The position numbers and the translations under genes were made by a program. This document shows positions 18,300-26,120 of a DNA stretch of 64,000 bases, one piece after another. Numbering within the stretch: position 1 is the first letter of the stretch; every line of letters begins with the position of its first letter. The notes beneath the pieces were generated by a model. That model ran no database searches, was not told the DNA's origin, and was given only the letters and a program-made list of their open reading frames with translations. The stretch comes from Antrihabitans stalactiti (GTDB taxonomy: Bacteria > Actinomycetota > Actinomycetes > Mycobacteriales > Mycobacteriaceae): positions 1 through 64,000 of the forward strand of contig NZ_VCQU01000001.1 in assembly GCF_012932915.1 (NCBI RefSeq). The letters are read 5' to 3'.

Positions 18300-18940
18300 C
18301 GCGAATTCTGCTCGCGGACGATCACCAACTCGTCCGGCGCGGCGTGCGATACATCCTCGACAACGAACCGGACCTCACGGTCGTCGCCGAGGCGGGCGAC
18401 GGCGCCGAAGCCTTGGAACTCGCGAAGGCACACCTTCCCGACCTCGCGATTCTCGACATCGCAATGCCGCGACTGACCGGGCTGCAGGCTGCGCGGGAAC
18501 TGTCGCGCCAGCACCCGGACATGCGGATCCTGATCTTGACGATGTACGACAACGAGCAGTTCTTCTTCGAAGCCCTTCGGGCGGGTGCGTGCGGCTATGT
18601 CCTGAAGTCCGTCGCCGATCGCGACCTCGTCGAAGCATGTCACGCAGCGATGCGCGACGAGCCGTTTCTCTACCCGGGCGCCGTGACCGCGTTGATCCGC
18701 AACTACCTCGATCGCGCCAAACAAGGCGAGGACCTACCCGCGAAAGCCATCACCGATCGCGAAGAAGAAATCCTCAAACTCGTCGCCGAGGGCAATTCGA
18801 CGAAGGAGATCGCGGACCTACTCGTCATCAGCCCGAAAACCGTTGAGCGCCATCGTGCAAACCTGCTGCAGAAGCTCGGTTTGCGTGATCGTCTCGACCT
18901 CACCCGATACGCCATCCGCGCAGGGCTGATCGAGCCGTAA
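18296..18940 (+). CDS. NarL/FixJ-family response regulator
   Basis: 214 residues: a receiver domain with acidic pocket ADDH (residues 7-10) and phospho-acceptor Asp54 in LAILDIAMPR, and a LuxR-type helix-turn-helix at about 150-205 (LTDREEEILKLVAEGNS-like, EIADLLVISPKTVERHRANL). GTGA overlap (18296-18299) with the kinase gene shows that the two form a pair. Targets unknown; the transporter genes just before it are plausible ones. Confidence 0.93.
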   Translation: MTRILLADDHQLVRRGVRYILDNEPDLTVVAEAGDGAEALELAKAHLPDLAILDIAMPRLTGLQAARELSRQHPDMRILILTMYDNEQFFFEALRAGACGYVLKSVADRDLVEACHAAMRDEPFLYPGAVTALIRNYLDRAKQGEDLPAKAITDREEEILKLVAEGNSTKEIADLLVISPKTVERHRANLLQKLGLRDRLDLTRYAIRAGLIEP

Positions 18941-18962
18941 TTTTTCCCATTTCCACTGGCCC

Positions 18963-18998
18963 AAGTGATCTTGTAGTGCTTCACTTGAGATAGCTATC
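18963..18998. promoter_or_regulatory. Inverted repeats before the L,D-transpeptidase
   Basis: AAGTGA (18963-18968) and TCACTT (18981-18986) are complementary with 12 bases between, followed by the perfect palindrome GATAGCTATC (18989-18998). They lie in the 83-base gap between the response-regulator stop and the transpeptidase gene. Could be a weak terminator or an operator. AAAGGGGG at 19010-19017 is the ribosome site of the next gene. Confidence 0.35.
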
Positions 18999-19023
18999 CG
19001 CGTCTTCCCAAAGGGGGCACGTC

Positions 19024-19785
19024 ATGCGGAACGCCCAGCTATCAGCACGTTTCGTGCTCGTTTCCATTATGGCGGTGTTGCCCGGCCTCGGTCTGTGCAG
19101 CGTTGCCGCCGCGGGCGCCGCGAGTCCATCGGTGAGCTCGGCGGCCGTTCGCTCGGTCGGTCCGGCAGGCGGCGACGTCGTTGGCGTCGCGGCGCCGATC
19201 ACAATCGGTTTCGCCACGCCGGTGGTCGACCGCGCACTGGCCGAACGGACGATCGCGATAGTTCCGTCACGCCCGGTGAGCGGACACTTCACGTGGACGA
19301 ACGACACCGAAGTCCGCTGGAGTCCGGACGGCTACTGGCCGGCCTATACGGACGTGATGGTCGTGGCTGGCGGACTGAAGACGGACTTCAAGGTCGGCGC
19401 AGCGTTGTACGCGGTCGCAGATTTGTCGGCGCATGTGTTCAACGTCAGCATCAACGGCGACCTGGTCCGCGAAATGCCTGCCTCGATGGGCAAACCCGGC
19501 CACGAGACACCGACCGGGCAGTTCTCGATCATCGACAAATACCGCACCATCGTGATGGATTCGTCCACCTATGGTGTGCCGGTCAATTCGCCGGAGGGCT
19601 ACAAGCTCAATGTCGATTGGGCGCAGCGGATTATCGGTGGCATCTTCGTGCACTCCGCACCGTGGTCCGTCGACTCGCAGGGCTACGAGAACGTCAGCCA
19701 CGGCTGCATCAATCTCAGCCCGAGCAACGCGCAGTGGTACTTCAACAACTCCCACTACGGCGACCCCGTCGTCGTGACGTGGTAG
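19024..19785 (+). CDS. L,D-transpeptidase, Ig-like plus YkuD
   Basis: 253 residues. An export signal (FVLVSIMAVLPGLGLCSVAAAGA) is followed by an Ig-like (Big) domain (about 40-130) and a YkuD catalytic domain with HSAPW and the active-site motif SHGCINLS (His226, Cys228). It makes 3-3 cross-links in peptidoglycan by cutting and joining at meso-diaminopimelate; domain order matches mycobacterial Ldt enzymes. A cysteine at the end of the signal could be lipidated but the lipobox is poor. ATG 19024 has AAAGGGGG upstream. Confidence 0.92.
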   Translation: MRNAQLSARFVLVSIMAVLPGLGLCSVAAAGAASPSVSSAAVRSVGPAGGDVVGVAAPITIGFATPVVDRALAERTIAIVPSRPVSGHFTWTNDTEVRWSPDGYWPAYTDVMVVAGGLKTDFKVGAALYAVADLSAHVFNVSINGDLVREMPASMGKPGHETPTGQFSIIDKYRTIVMDSSTYGVPVNSPEGYKLNVDWAQRIIGGIFVHSAPWSVDSQGYENVSHGCINLSPSNAQWYFNNSHYGDPVVVTW

Positions 19786-19791
19786 TCGCGG

Positions 19792-20199
19792 TCAGTTCCA
19801 GGCCGCTGCGACGACGACGTTGAGGATGGCGAGCAAGCCCGCGACATGAGTCAGCGCGGGGACGAATTCGCCACGCTTCGCTTTTCCGCGCCCTATCTCG
19901 GCCGCCGCCGCAACCGCAAGGGCGACAACGAGTTTGACGCCAAGCTTGGCGTGGTCGGGATCCTTGCCGAGCGAATCGATCGACTCGGCCATCCCGACGA
20001 GAATGATGCCGGTGATGATCTGGGCGCGGGCGCCCCACACCATCACCTCTGACACTCGCGCCTCACCGCTCCCGAAGTAGACGGCACCATAGCCGCCGAC
20101 AATCGCAGCCATGCCGAGCAGATGCGCAATCACGAAAAGGTCGTACACGAGGTTCACGGACCAAGGGTGCCATACGGTGAATCCGCCGCTCAGTCCCAC
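19792..20199 (-). CDS. Four-helix integral membrane protein, unknown function
   Basis: About 135 residues with four membrane helices: LFVIAHLLGMAAIVGGYGAV, QIITGIILVGM, LGVKLVVALAVAAAAEI and LLAILNVVVAAAW. A short histidine-containing helix 1 (IAHLLG) and another His in helix 4 (ALTHVAG) are the only polar features. GTG at 20199 is the first start; GTGs at 20157 or 20148 fit the membrane topology equally well and none has a good ribosome site. Not recognised beyond that. Confidence 0.65.
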   Translation of the reverse strand: MGLSGGFTVWHPWSVNLVYDLFVIAHLLGMAAIVGGYGAVYFGSGEARVSEVMVWGARAQIITGIILVGMAESIDSLGKDPDHAKLGVKLVVALAVAAAAEIGRGKAKRGEFVPALTHVAGLLAILNVVVAAAWN

Positions 20200-20205
20200 A
20201 TCAAT

Positions 20206-20248
20206 GCGACATTCAACCGATCTAAGCGGCTGAATGTGACATTCATGC
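20206..20248. repeat. 43-nt dispersed repeat, copy 1
   Basis: This stretch aligns without gaps to 58292-58334 at 34 of 43 positions; the shared ends are ACATTCAACCG on the left and GTGACATTCATGC on the right. In this copy the left part pairs with CGGCTGAATGT to form a hairpin (11 pairs with one mismatch). It lies between the glycosidase stop (20275) and the membrane-protein start (20199). Confidence 0.6.
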
Positions 20249-20274
20249 GGCCGCCCGCGAGCGGAGCGAGCCGT

Positions 20275-22980
20275 TCACACCCGCGGCGGGTGGCGGGAAG
20301 GGTCACCCGACCTGCGACGGCAGAGGAGGTGGGCGACCAGGGCGGTCCAGCCGGTTTGGTGAGTTGCGCCGAGCCCCTCGCCGGTGTCGCCGTCGAAGTA
20401 TTCGGAAAAGGTGATGTGGTCCCAATGCGGAGCGCCGGTGGATTCGATGCGATCGCCGTCGCTGGGTCGCTTGCCGTCGGGACCTTTGCGGAAGAGGTCG
20501 ATCAGTCGGCGGTCGATGTCGTCGGCGGCCTCGGCGGCGGTCATGGAATTGCCCGAGCCGGTCGGCACCTCGAACGTCGTTGTGGCGCCGAGGTAGTCGG
20601 CATAGATGCGAAGCGAGTCGGCGAGCAGGACGTTGACGGGGAACCAGATCGGCCCACGCCAGTTGGAGTTTCCGCCGAACAGTCCGCTGTGTGATTCGCC
20701 CGGCTCATAGTCGATTTCCATCCATTGCCCGTCGATTTCGGTCGCGTACGGCTCGCGGTAGGAGGCCGACAGCGAGCGAATTCCGTTCGGGGACAGAAAC
20801 TCGTCCTCATCGAACATCCGCGACAGCACCCGCGTCACACGCGCGGGATCCATGAGCGAGAGCAAGGCATGGTTGCCATCCTCGGTATCCCGGTCCAGCA
20901 GTCCTTCGACGAGGTCGGGCCGACGCGACTGCAGCCAGCGCAGCCTCGCGGTGAAGTCGGGAAGATGGTCGGCCGTCCACGCCGGGGCATGGGCGACCGC
21001 CAGCAGCGGCAGTAGCCCGACCATCGACCGCACCCGCAGCCGTTGGTATGAACCGTCGGGCCGCAACAGAACGTCGTAGAAGAAGCCGTCCTCCTCGTCC
21101 CACAGCACGACGTCGTTGCTGCCGAACCGGCGCATCGCCTGCGCGATGGACAGGAAATGTTCCAGGAATTTGGTCGCGCACTCGTCCCACGCCTTGACTT
21201 CGATCGCCAATGCAACCGAAATCTTCAGCATCTGCAGGCAATAGAACGCCATCCAACTCGTCGCGTCCGATTGTTCGAGCCGGAAGCCGACGGGCAGCGG
21301 TGCGGACCGGTCGAATAGTCCGACGTTGTCCATCCCGAGGAAACCGCCCTCGAATACCGAGGACCCGTCGAGGTCTTTCCGGTTGACCCACCAGCCGAAA
21401 TTGAGGAGCAGCTTGGTGAAAATTCGGATGAGGAAGTCGCGGTCGCGTAGCCCGTCGATGACGTAGACCTGCCACGCCGCCCACGCATGGACCGGCGGGT
21501 TCGCATCGCCGAACGACCATTCGTATGCGGGCAGTTGACCATTGGGGTGCATCGCCCATTCCCGACACAGCAGCAACAGCTGTTCTTTCGCGAAGTCCGG
21601 GTCGACGTGCGCGAGCGCAACGCAGTGAAAGGCCAAGTCCCAGGCGGCGAACCAGGGGTACTCCCAGTCGTCGGGCATCGAGATGACGTCGGCGAGCGAG
21701 AGGTGCCGCCACGTCGCGTTTCGCGCGTGCCGGTCGGCGCGCTCGGCAGGCGGCAGCGGCTCGTCGGGGTCGCCACCGATCCAGCTTTCGATGCTGTAGC
21801 GGTAGATCTGCTTGCCCCACAACAGACCTGCGAACGCACGACGGGCGATGAGACGGTCCTCGTCGTCGAGCCGTGGCGGAATGACCTGCGCATAGAACTC
21901 GTCCGCCTCCGCGCGACGGTCGGCGAGGACCGCGTCGTAACCGGTGTCGAAGGTCGTCTCGTCCGGTACATGGGTCGACATACGGAGCCGCACCCGGACC
22001 GTCTCCCCCGGCGCAACGGAGTCGAACGAATACCAAAACGCTGCCTTGGTTCCCGCACCATCGCTGGCCACCGCCGATTCGTCACCGTGCACGACGCGCG
22101 CATTGATGCCGTCTTTCGTTGTGGCCGTCTTGTTCTCGGCGTTCCAGAGGACTGCGGCGTTGGATTCGTTCTCGCACACCAATACTTCGGGCGGGCGGTA
22201 GGCGACACCTTCGGCTGAAACGTAGAGCCTGCCGAGGTAGTCGTGCACGCACTCGACGGCGCGCAGATTCGTGGACTGCAGTTCGGTCGGATCCAAGCAG
22301 CGCAAGGTCGGCTTGCGCGGGTCCCGGCCCCAGGTCCAGGTGTTGCGAAACCAGACCTGCGGCAACAGATGCAGCGGCGCAGCCTCCGGACCGTGGTTGG
22401 TCGCCTCGATGATCATGCAGAGGTCGTCTGGCCCGGCCTTGGCGTAACTCACCGTGACGTCGAAGAACCGGTCCTCGTCGAAGATTCCGGTGTCGGCGAG
22501 CTCGTATTCCCGCTCGTCTTTGCCGCGGCGCGCGTTCTCCTCGCGCAACTTGGCGTAGGGAAACTCGCCCTGCGGATAGCGGTAGAGCAATTGCATCCAA
22601 GCGTGCGTCGGCGTGGAATCCAATGCCCACCAATACTCTTTGGCATCCTCACCATGGTTGCCTTGTTCGTTGGCCAGGCCGAAGAGGCGTTCCTTGATGA
22701 TCGGGTCCTTGCCGTTCCACACCGCGACGGCCAGGTTGAGAAACCCGTACCGGTCGCACACGCCGCCGATTCCGTCTTCACCCCAGCGGTATGCGCGCAG
22801 GTGCGATTGCTCGAACGGCAGGTACGACCACGCATCGCCGGTCGCGGAGTAGTCCTCGCGGACGGTTCCCCATTGCCGCGAGGACACGTACGGACCCCAC
22901 CGCCGCCACGGACTGCCTGGCTTCGGCGATTCCGCCAGACGCGAATGCTCTGCGGATAGGTGATCTTTCGACGACGTCAC
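20275..22980 (-). CDS. Large glycosidase, GH63/MGH1-like
   Basis: 901-residue protein of the mannosyl-oligosaccharide glucosidase-like (MGH1/GH63-type) family with an (alpha/alpha)6 barrel. Features seen: SYLPFEQSHLRAYRWGEDGIGG-like N-terminal region (short Asp/Glu-rich segments), ATNHGPEAAPLHLLPQVWFRN, WDLAFHCVALAHVDPDFAK and NSNWRGPIWFPVN, all typical of this family. No signal peptide, so it is cytoplasmic and probably acts on glucosides or a storage/osmolyte glucan. GTG at 22980 is used: upstream of it the frame would overlap the LLM gene. The gap to that gene is 14 bases. Confidence 0.85.
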   Translation of the reverse strand: MTSSKDHLSAEHSRLAESPKPGSPWRRWGPYVSSRQWGTVREDYSATGDAWSYLPFEQSHLRAYRWGEDGIGGVCDRYGFLNLAVAVWNGKDPIIKERLFGLANEQGNHGEDAKEYWWALDSTPTHAWMQLLYRYPQGEFPYAKLREENARRGKDEREYELADTGIFDEDRFFDVTVSYAKAGPDDLCMIIEATNHGPEAAPLHLLPQVWFRNTWTWGRDPRKPTLRCLDPTELQSTNLRAVECVHDYLGRLYVSAEGVAYRPPEVLVCENESNAAVLWNAENKTATTKDGINARVVHGDESAVASDGAGTKAAFWYSFDSVAPGETVRVRLRMSTHVPDETTFDTGYDAVLADRRAEADEFYAQVIPPRLDDEDRLIARRAFAGLLWGKQIYRYSIESWIGGDPDEPLPPAERADRHARNATWRHLSLADVISMPDDWEYPWFAAWDLAFHCVALAHVDPDFAKEQLLLLCREWAMHPNGQLPAYEWSFGDANPPVHAWAAWQVYVIDGLRDRDFLIRIFTKLLLNFGWWVNRKDLDGSSVFEGGFLGMDNVGLFDRSAPLPVGFRLEQSDATSWMAFYCLQMLKISVALAIEVKAWDECATKFLEHFLSIAQAMRRFGSNDVVLWDEEDGFFYDVLLRPDGSYQRLRVRSMVGLLPLLAVAHAPAWTADHLPDFTARLRWLQSRRPDLVEGLLDRDTEDGNHALLSLMDPARVTRVLSRMFDEDEFLSPNGIRSLSASYREPYATEIDGQWMEIDYEPGESHSGLFGGNSNWRGPIWFPVNVLLADSLRIYADYLGATTTFEVPTGSGNSMTAAEAADDIDRRLIDLFRKGPDGKRPSDGDRIESTGAPHWDHITFSEYFDGDTGEGLGATHQTGWTALVAHLLCRRRSGDPSRHPPRV

Positions 22981-22994
22981 CGCGATATCGTCGC

Positions 22995-23996
22995 CTATCG
23001 AGCCGTCGGTCGCATGCCTTCCAAGATGTAGTCGAGTTCTTCGACCGGCCGATTCGGCGGCAGCACGAGGGTCGGCTCGTCCGCGCCAGCGGCGTACCAG
23101 CTGTCGAGGCCGGCCCGGGCGGTCTCGGCGTCGCCGCACAGCGTGAGCTCGTCGATCAACACCTGCGCCGATGCGGGGACCTCGGCGGTCCCGCGGCCTG
23201 GATTCGCGGCGAGTACGTCGTCGACCGCGGCACCGAACCCGCGCTTGCGCAACTCGCCGGCGTACAGCGGCCCCATGCTCGTCAAATAGAACGACACCCA
23301 CCACGCCGCGACCGTCCGGGCCACGGCCGGGTCCGGGCTGATCCCGACCGGAATTCCTGGGCTGATGGTCGGCAGCGACCGACCACCCGGCACCCGCCCG
23401 GCACCCTCTTTCAGCAGAAGGACGCCGTCGGTAAGGCCTGACCGCGGCATGAGGAATGGGTACCAGGCGTCGGCGAGCTCACCGGTCAACCGGATCGATC
23501 GCGGACCGAGCCCGGCGATATTGATCGGCACCGGCGCGGCCGGCCGAACGGCCAACTTGAGCGGGCGAGTCTCGAACGGCTCCGACGGCGTCATGCGCTC
23601 ACCTGCGAGCAGGCCGCGGACCTGACGGGTGATAGCGCCGAGCTGGGCGATCGGATCACGGAATGCCTTGTCGTGCAAGCCTTCCGCAAGGGAGGGGCTA
23701 CCTGCACCGAGTCCGAGGGAGAATCGACCGTTCGACAACTCGGCAAGGCTCGTCGCCGCCATCGCGATGGTGCCTGCGCTTCTCCCCCACACATTCAGCA
23801 CGCCGGTGCCGATCCGGATTCGACTGGTCTTCAATGCCACTTCGGCGAGCAGAACCGTCACATCGTGGCCCCAACCCTCCGCCGCGGAGAACGACGAATA
23901 GCCCAGTTCCTCGGCCCTGGTCGCGACGTGAACTATCACGTCGCGCCGTGTCTCGAGTGGCGTTACTCCGACAGCAAGCGGCATGAAATCAGTCAT
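22995..23996 (-). CDS. LLM-class F420-dependent oxidoreductase
   Basis: 333 residues of the luciferase-like TIM-barrel family that usually uses coenzyme F420. Signs: LKTSRIRIGTGVLNVWGRSA, TSLAELSNGRFSLGLGAGSP and PVPINIAGLGPRSIRLTGELADAWYP. ATG 23996 is taken; an ATG four codons on (23984) is equally possible, as neither has a clear ribosome site. Substrate unknown. Directly upstream of the glycosidase and just downstream of the WXG/SLT gene (36 bases), so possibly one transcript. Confidence 0.88.
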   Translation of the reverse strand: MTDFMPLAVGVTPLETRRDVIVHVATRAEELGYSSFSAAEGWGHDVTVLLAEVALKTSRIRIGTGVLNVWGRSAGTIAMAATSLAELSNGRFSLGLGAGSPSLAEGLHDKAFRDPIAQLGAITRQVRGLLAGERMTPSEPFETRPLKLAVRPAAPVPINIAGLGPRSIRLTGELADAWYPFLMPRSGLTDGVLLLKEGAGRVPGGRSLPTISPGIPVGISPDPAVARTVAAWWVSFYLTSMGPLYAGELRKRGFGAAVDDVLAANPGRGTAEVPASAQVLIDELTLCGDAETARAGLDSWYAAGADEPTLVLPPNRPVEELDYILEGMRPTAR

Positions 23997-24032
23997 ACAT
24001 GGGGATACGTCGCCGAGGAAGGTCGAGTTCAC

Positions 24033-25124
24033 TCAGTATCCGACGTATCCCGTTCCGCTTTGCACTCCCTGAATGCCCGGCACATTGGCGACCGAACCGT
24101 AGGTATCGATCGCATACCGGGTAGCGGCGACGATGTTGTCGACCGGGTTCCAGATATCGCCGTGACCAGCGACCGAGTACGCGTTGAACGTGCTGTCGAT
24201 GGTCTGCATGATGCCCTTCGACGGGTGGCCGGCCTCGCAGTTCGAATCCCACAGGTTGATCGCGTGCGGATCACCGGCAGATTCGTGCGCGATGATGGCT
24301 GCGAGGTGACTCGGGTCGATCTGACTCGTGTCGACACCGTTCTCGCGCAACACCGCGAGTGCTTGCTGAATCCAGTCGGCAACCTCACCCGTCGGCGCCG
24401 GACCGCTCGGCGCCGAGTTGGTGGTGCCGTGACTCGCGCTGACGGCGTTTTGAATGTGCGGACGGCTGCTCGTCGTGGGACGGCTGGTGGTGATGGGAAC
24501 CGCGCTACTCACCGGATTTTCGGTCGAAATCTTCGCCGGCTGGGTGGTGGTCGTGTCGGCAATGTTCGACATGGCCGGCGCGGTGACCGCCGACGCGAGG
24601 GCGGTCGGCACGCTGACCTGCGGGGTGAGTTCGGCCATCTGCGTCGCATGGGTCGTGAGCTGGGCCCGCACCTTGGCCACCACCGCGAGCGCGCGCCCCA
24701 GGTGCTCGGTCGCGACCTCGACGATCATCGCCACCCCTGTCGGAGTGGTCAGCGTCGGTGCCGAGGCAACGGCTATCGAGACGAACGACTGCAAGATCCC
24801 CTCGATTTCCGCCATTCCGGCGGTGACGTCAGCAGCGGCGGTGGTGACGACGTCGGCAATGGAGTTGCCCCGATCGGAGATGTTGGCAGTCGAGTTCTGT
24901 GCCTCGACCGCAACATTCGTCGCGTTGTCGGCAGTTCGACCGCTCCATGCGCTTTCCAGCACACCGAGGCCGGTTTTCCCGAGTGCATGCACCGACTCGA
25001 GCGTCGCAGAGGTTGCCTTCAGCACGGCTGCCGGACCGTCCGTCGGAAACGTGCCGTCCCCGAAACTGTTCAGTAGTTGCACGATCGGCTGTGCAAGCGC
25101 CGTCACATCGATTGCACCGGTCAT
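24033..25124 (-). CDS. WXG100-like domain fused to a lytic transglycosylase (SLT)
   Basis: 363 residues in three parts. Residues 1-165 are helical, with a W-x-G turn (Trp60-Ser61-Gly62 in LESAWSGRTADNA) like the ESX/WXG100 proteins. Residues 185-245 are a Thr/Ser/Pro-rich linker. Residues 246-363 are an SLT domain with the catalytic Glu281 in IIAHESAGDPHAIN and GIMQTIDSTFNAY. There is no signal peptide, so export by a type VII (ESX) system is a reasonable inference. It would cut peptidoglycan glycan strands. Confidence 0.82.
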   Translation of the reverse strand: MTGAIDVTALAQPIVQLLNSFGDGTFPTDGPAAVLKATSATLESVHALGKTGLGVLESAWSGRTADNATNVAVEAQNSTANISDRGNSIADVVTTAAADVTAGMAEIEGILQSFVSIAVASAPTLTTPTGVAMIVEVATEHLGRALAVVAKVRAQLTTHATQMAELTPQVSVPTALASAVTAPAMSNIADTTTTQPAKISTENPVSSAVPITTSRPTTSSRPHIQNAVSASHGTTNSAPSGPAPTGEVADWIQQALAVLRENGVDTSQIDPSHLAAIIAHESAGDPHAINLWDSNCEAGHPSKGIMQTIDSTFNAYSVAGHGDIWNPVDNIVAATRYAIDTYGSVANVPGIQGVQSGTGYVGY

Positions 25125-25267
25125 CGAATTCCCCCTGCTGTGCTCGCTCTTCGAAACTGCGCTCGCCCTCGAATGCTTGGACGCCCCAGCGCACGTATCG
25201 GTTCCATCCCGCGTTCGTCCCCAGTGGGAAAATCTACCACCGCGCGATATGTCTCGGTTTGATCACA

Positions 25268-25296
25268 TTGCAATCACGGGCGTGTCACACTACTCT
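25268..25296 (+). promoter_or_regulatory. Candidate sigma-70-type promoter
   Basis: TTGCAA (25268-25273), a 17-base spacer and TACTCT (25291-25296) lie 45 bases before the PNPOx-like gene. Spacing is ideal, the hexamers are moderate. It sits in the 216-base divergent gap to the WXG/SLT gene; nothing else stands out in that gap. Confidence 0.4.
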
Positions 25297-25340
25297 GCAG
25301 GCGCAGCCATTCGCGATGGACCGAAATTCGAGGATTTGTC

Positions 25341-26093
25341 ATGGCGTGGTGGAAGAGGTTGAGCACAGACGTCGTCGGCGCAGATGATCGGCGCTACCGC
25401 GGCGAACGAAACCGGATCGCACACCGCAAGCGCGAAATGACCGAGCGATCGTCCCCCACGGCAGACCTACGCCCCGGCAGCGCCGGCGAGCATCACCTCC
25501 AAAACAGCTTCGGGACCACCGAGCGCGCAGACCGCTTCTACGCCGACCAGTTGCTCGACCACCTCAACGACCGAATGATCGAGTTCGTCGGCCGCCAGGA
25601 CATGGCGTTCATTGCCACCGCCGATGCCGCAGGCGAGTGCGATTCCACCTTTCGCGCGGGAACGCCAGGGTTCATTCAGGTCATCGACGAGCGCACGGTG
25701 GCCTATCCCGAGTACCGCGGCAACGGCGTCCTCGCCAGCCTCGGCAACATCAGTGAGAATCCTCACGTCGCGATTCTGTTGATCGACTTCGTGTCCGATC
25801 TCATCGGTCTGCACATCAACGGAACCGCCGAGATCGTCGGGAACACTGCGGGTGACAGCCCAGTCGGTCGCACGCCGGAACGCTGGGTGCTCGTGCATGT
25901 CGAAGAGGCATACATTCACTGCCGCAAGCACATTCCGCGGATGGTCCCTGCGCCGCGCCAACGGGCGTGGGGCACCGACAATCCGCTGACGAAAGGTGGC
26001 GATTTCTTCGCCGCCAAAGCCGAACGGCAAGAGCCTGCGACCGTGGCTGAACCTGCCCGCGAACACCCCGTCACAGCTGAATCGATCGCCTAG
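25341..26093 (+). CDS. Pyridoxamine-phosphate-oxidase-like flavoprotein
   Basis: 250 residues with a split-barrel flavin-binding domain at about 85-200 (FVGRQDMAFIATADAAGECD, RTVAYPEYRGNGVLASLGNI, HVAILLIDF) and conserved AYIHCRKHIPRM. This is the PNPOx-like group in which FMN or F420 is bound; physiological substrate unknown. The first 45 residues are basic and look flexible, so the true start could be the ATG at codon 33 (25437). Confidence 0.8.
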   Translation: MAWWKRLSTDVVGADDRRYRGERNRIAHRKREMTERSSPTADLRPGSAGEHHLQNSFGTTERADRFYADQLLDHLNDRMIEFVGRQDMAFIATADAAGECDSTFRAGTPGFIQVIDERTVAYPEYRGNGVLASLGNISENPHVAILLIDFVSDLIGLHINGTAEIVGNTAGDSPVGRTPERWVLVHVEEAYIHCRKHIPRMVPAPRQRAWGTDNPLTKGGDFFAAKAERQEPATVAEPAREHPVTAESIA

Positions 26094-26120
26094 GCCATCG
26101 ACGCACCGTACGGTAATCGG

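Noticed and set aside
22981-23304. Upstream extension of the large glycosidase
   Set aside because: It would lie entirely within the LLM oxidoreductase gene and is Arg-rich; GTG 22980 fits the family N-terminus.
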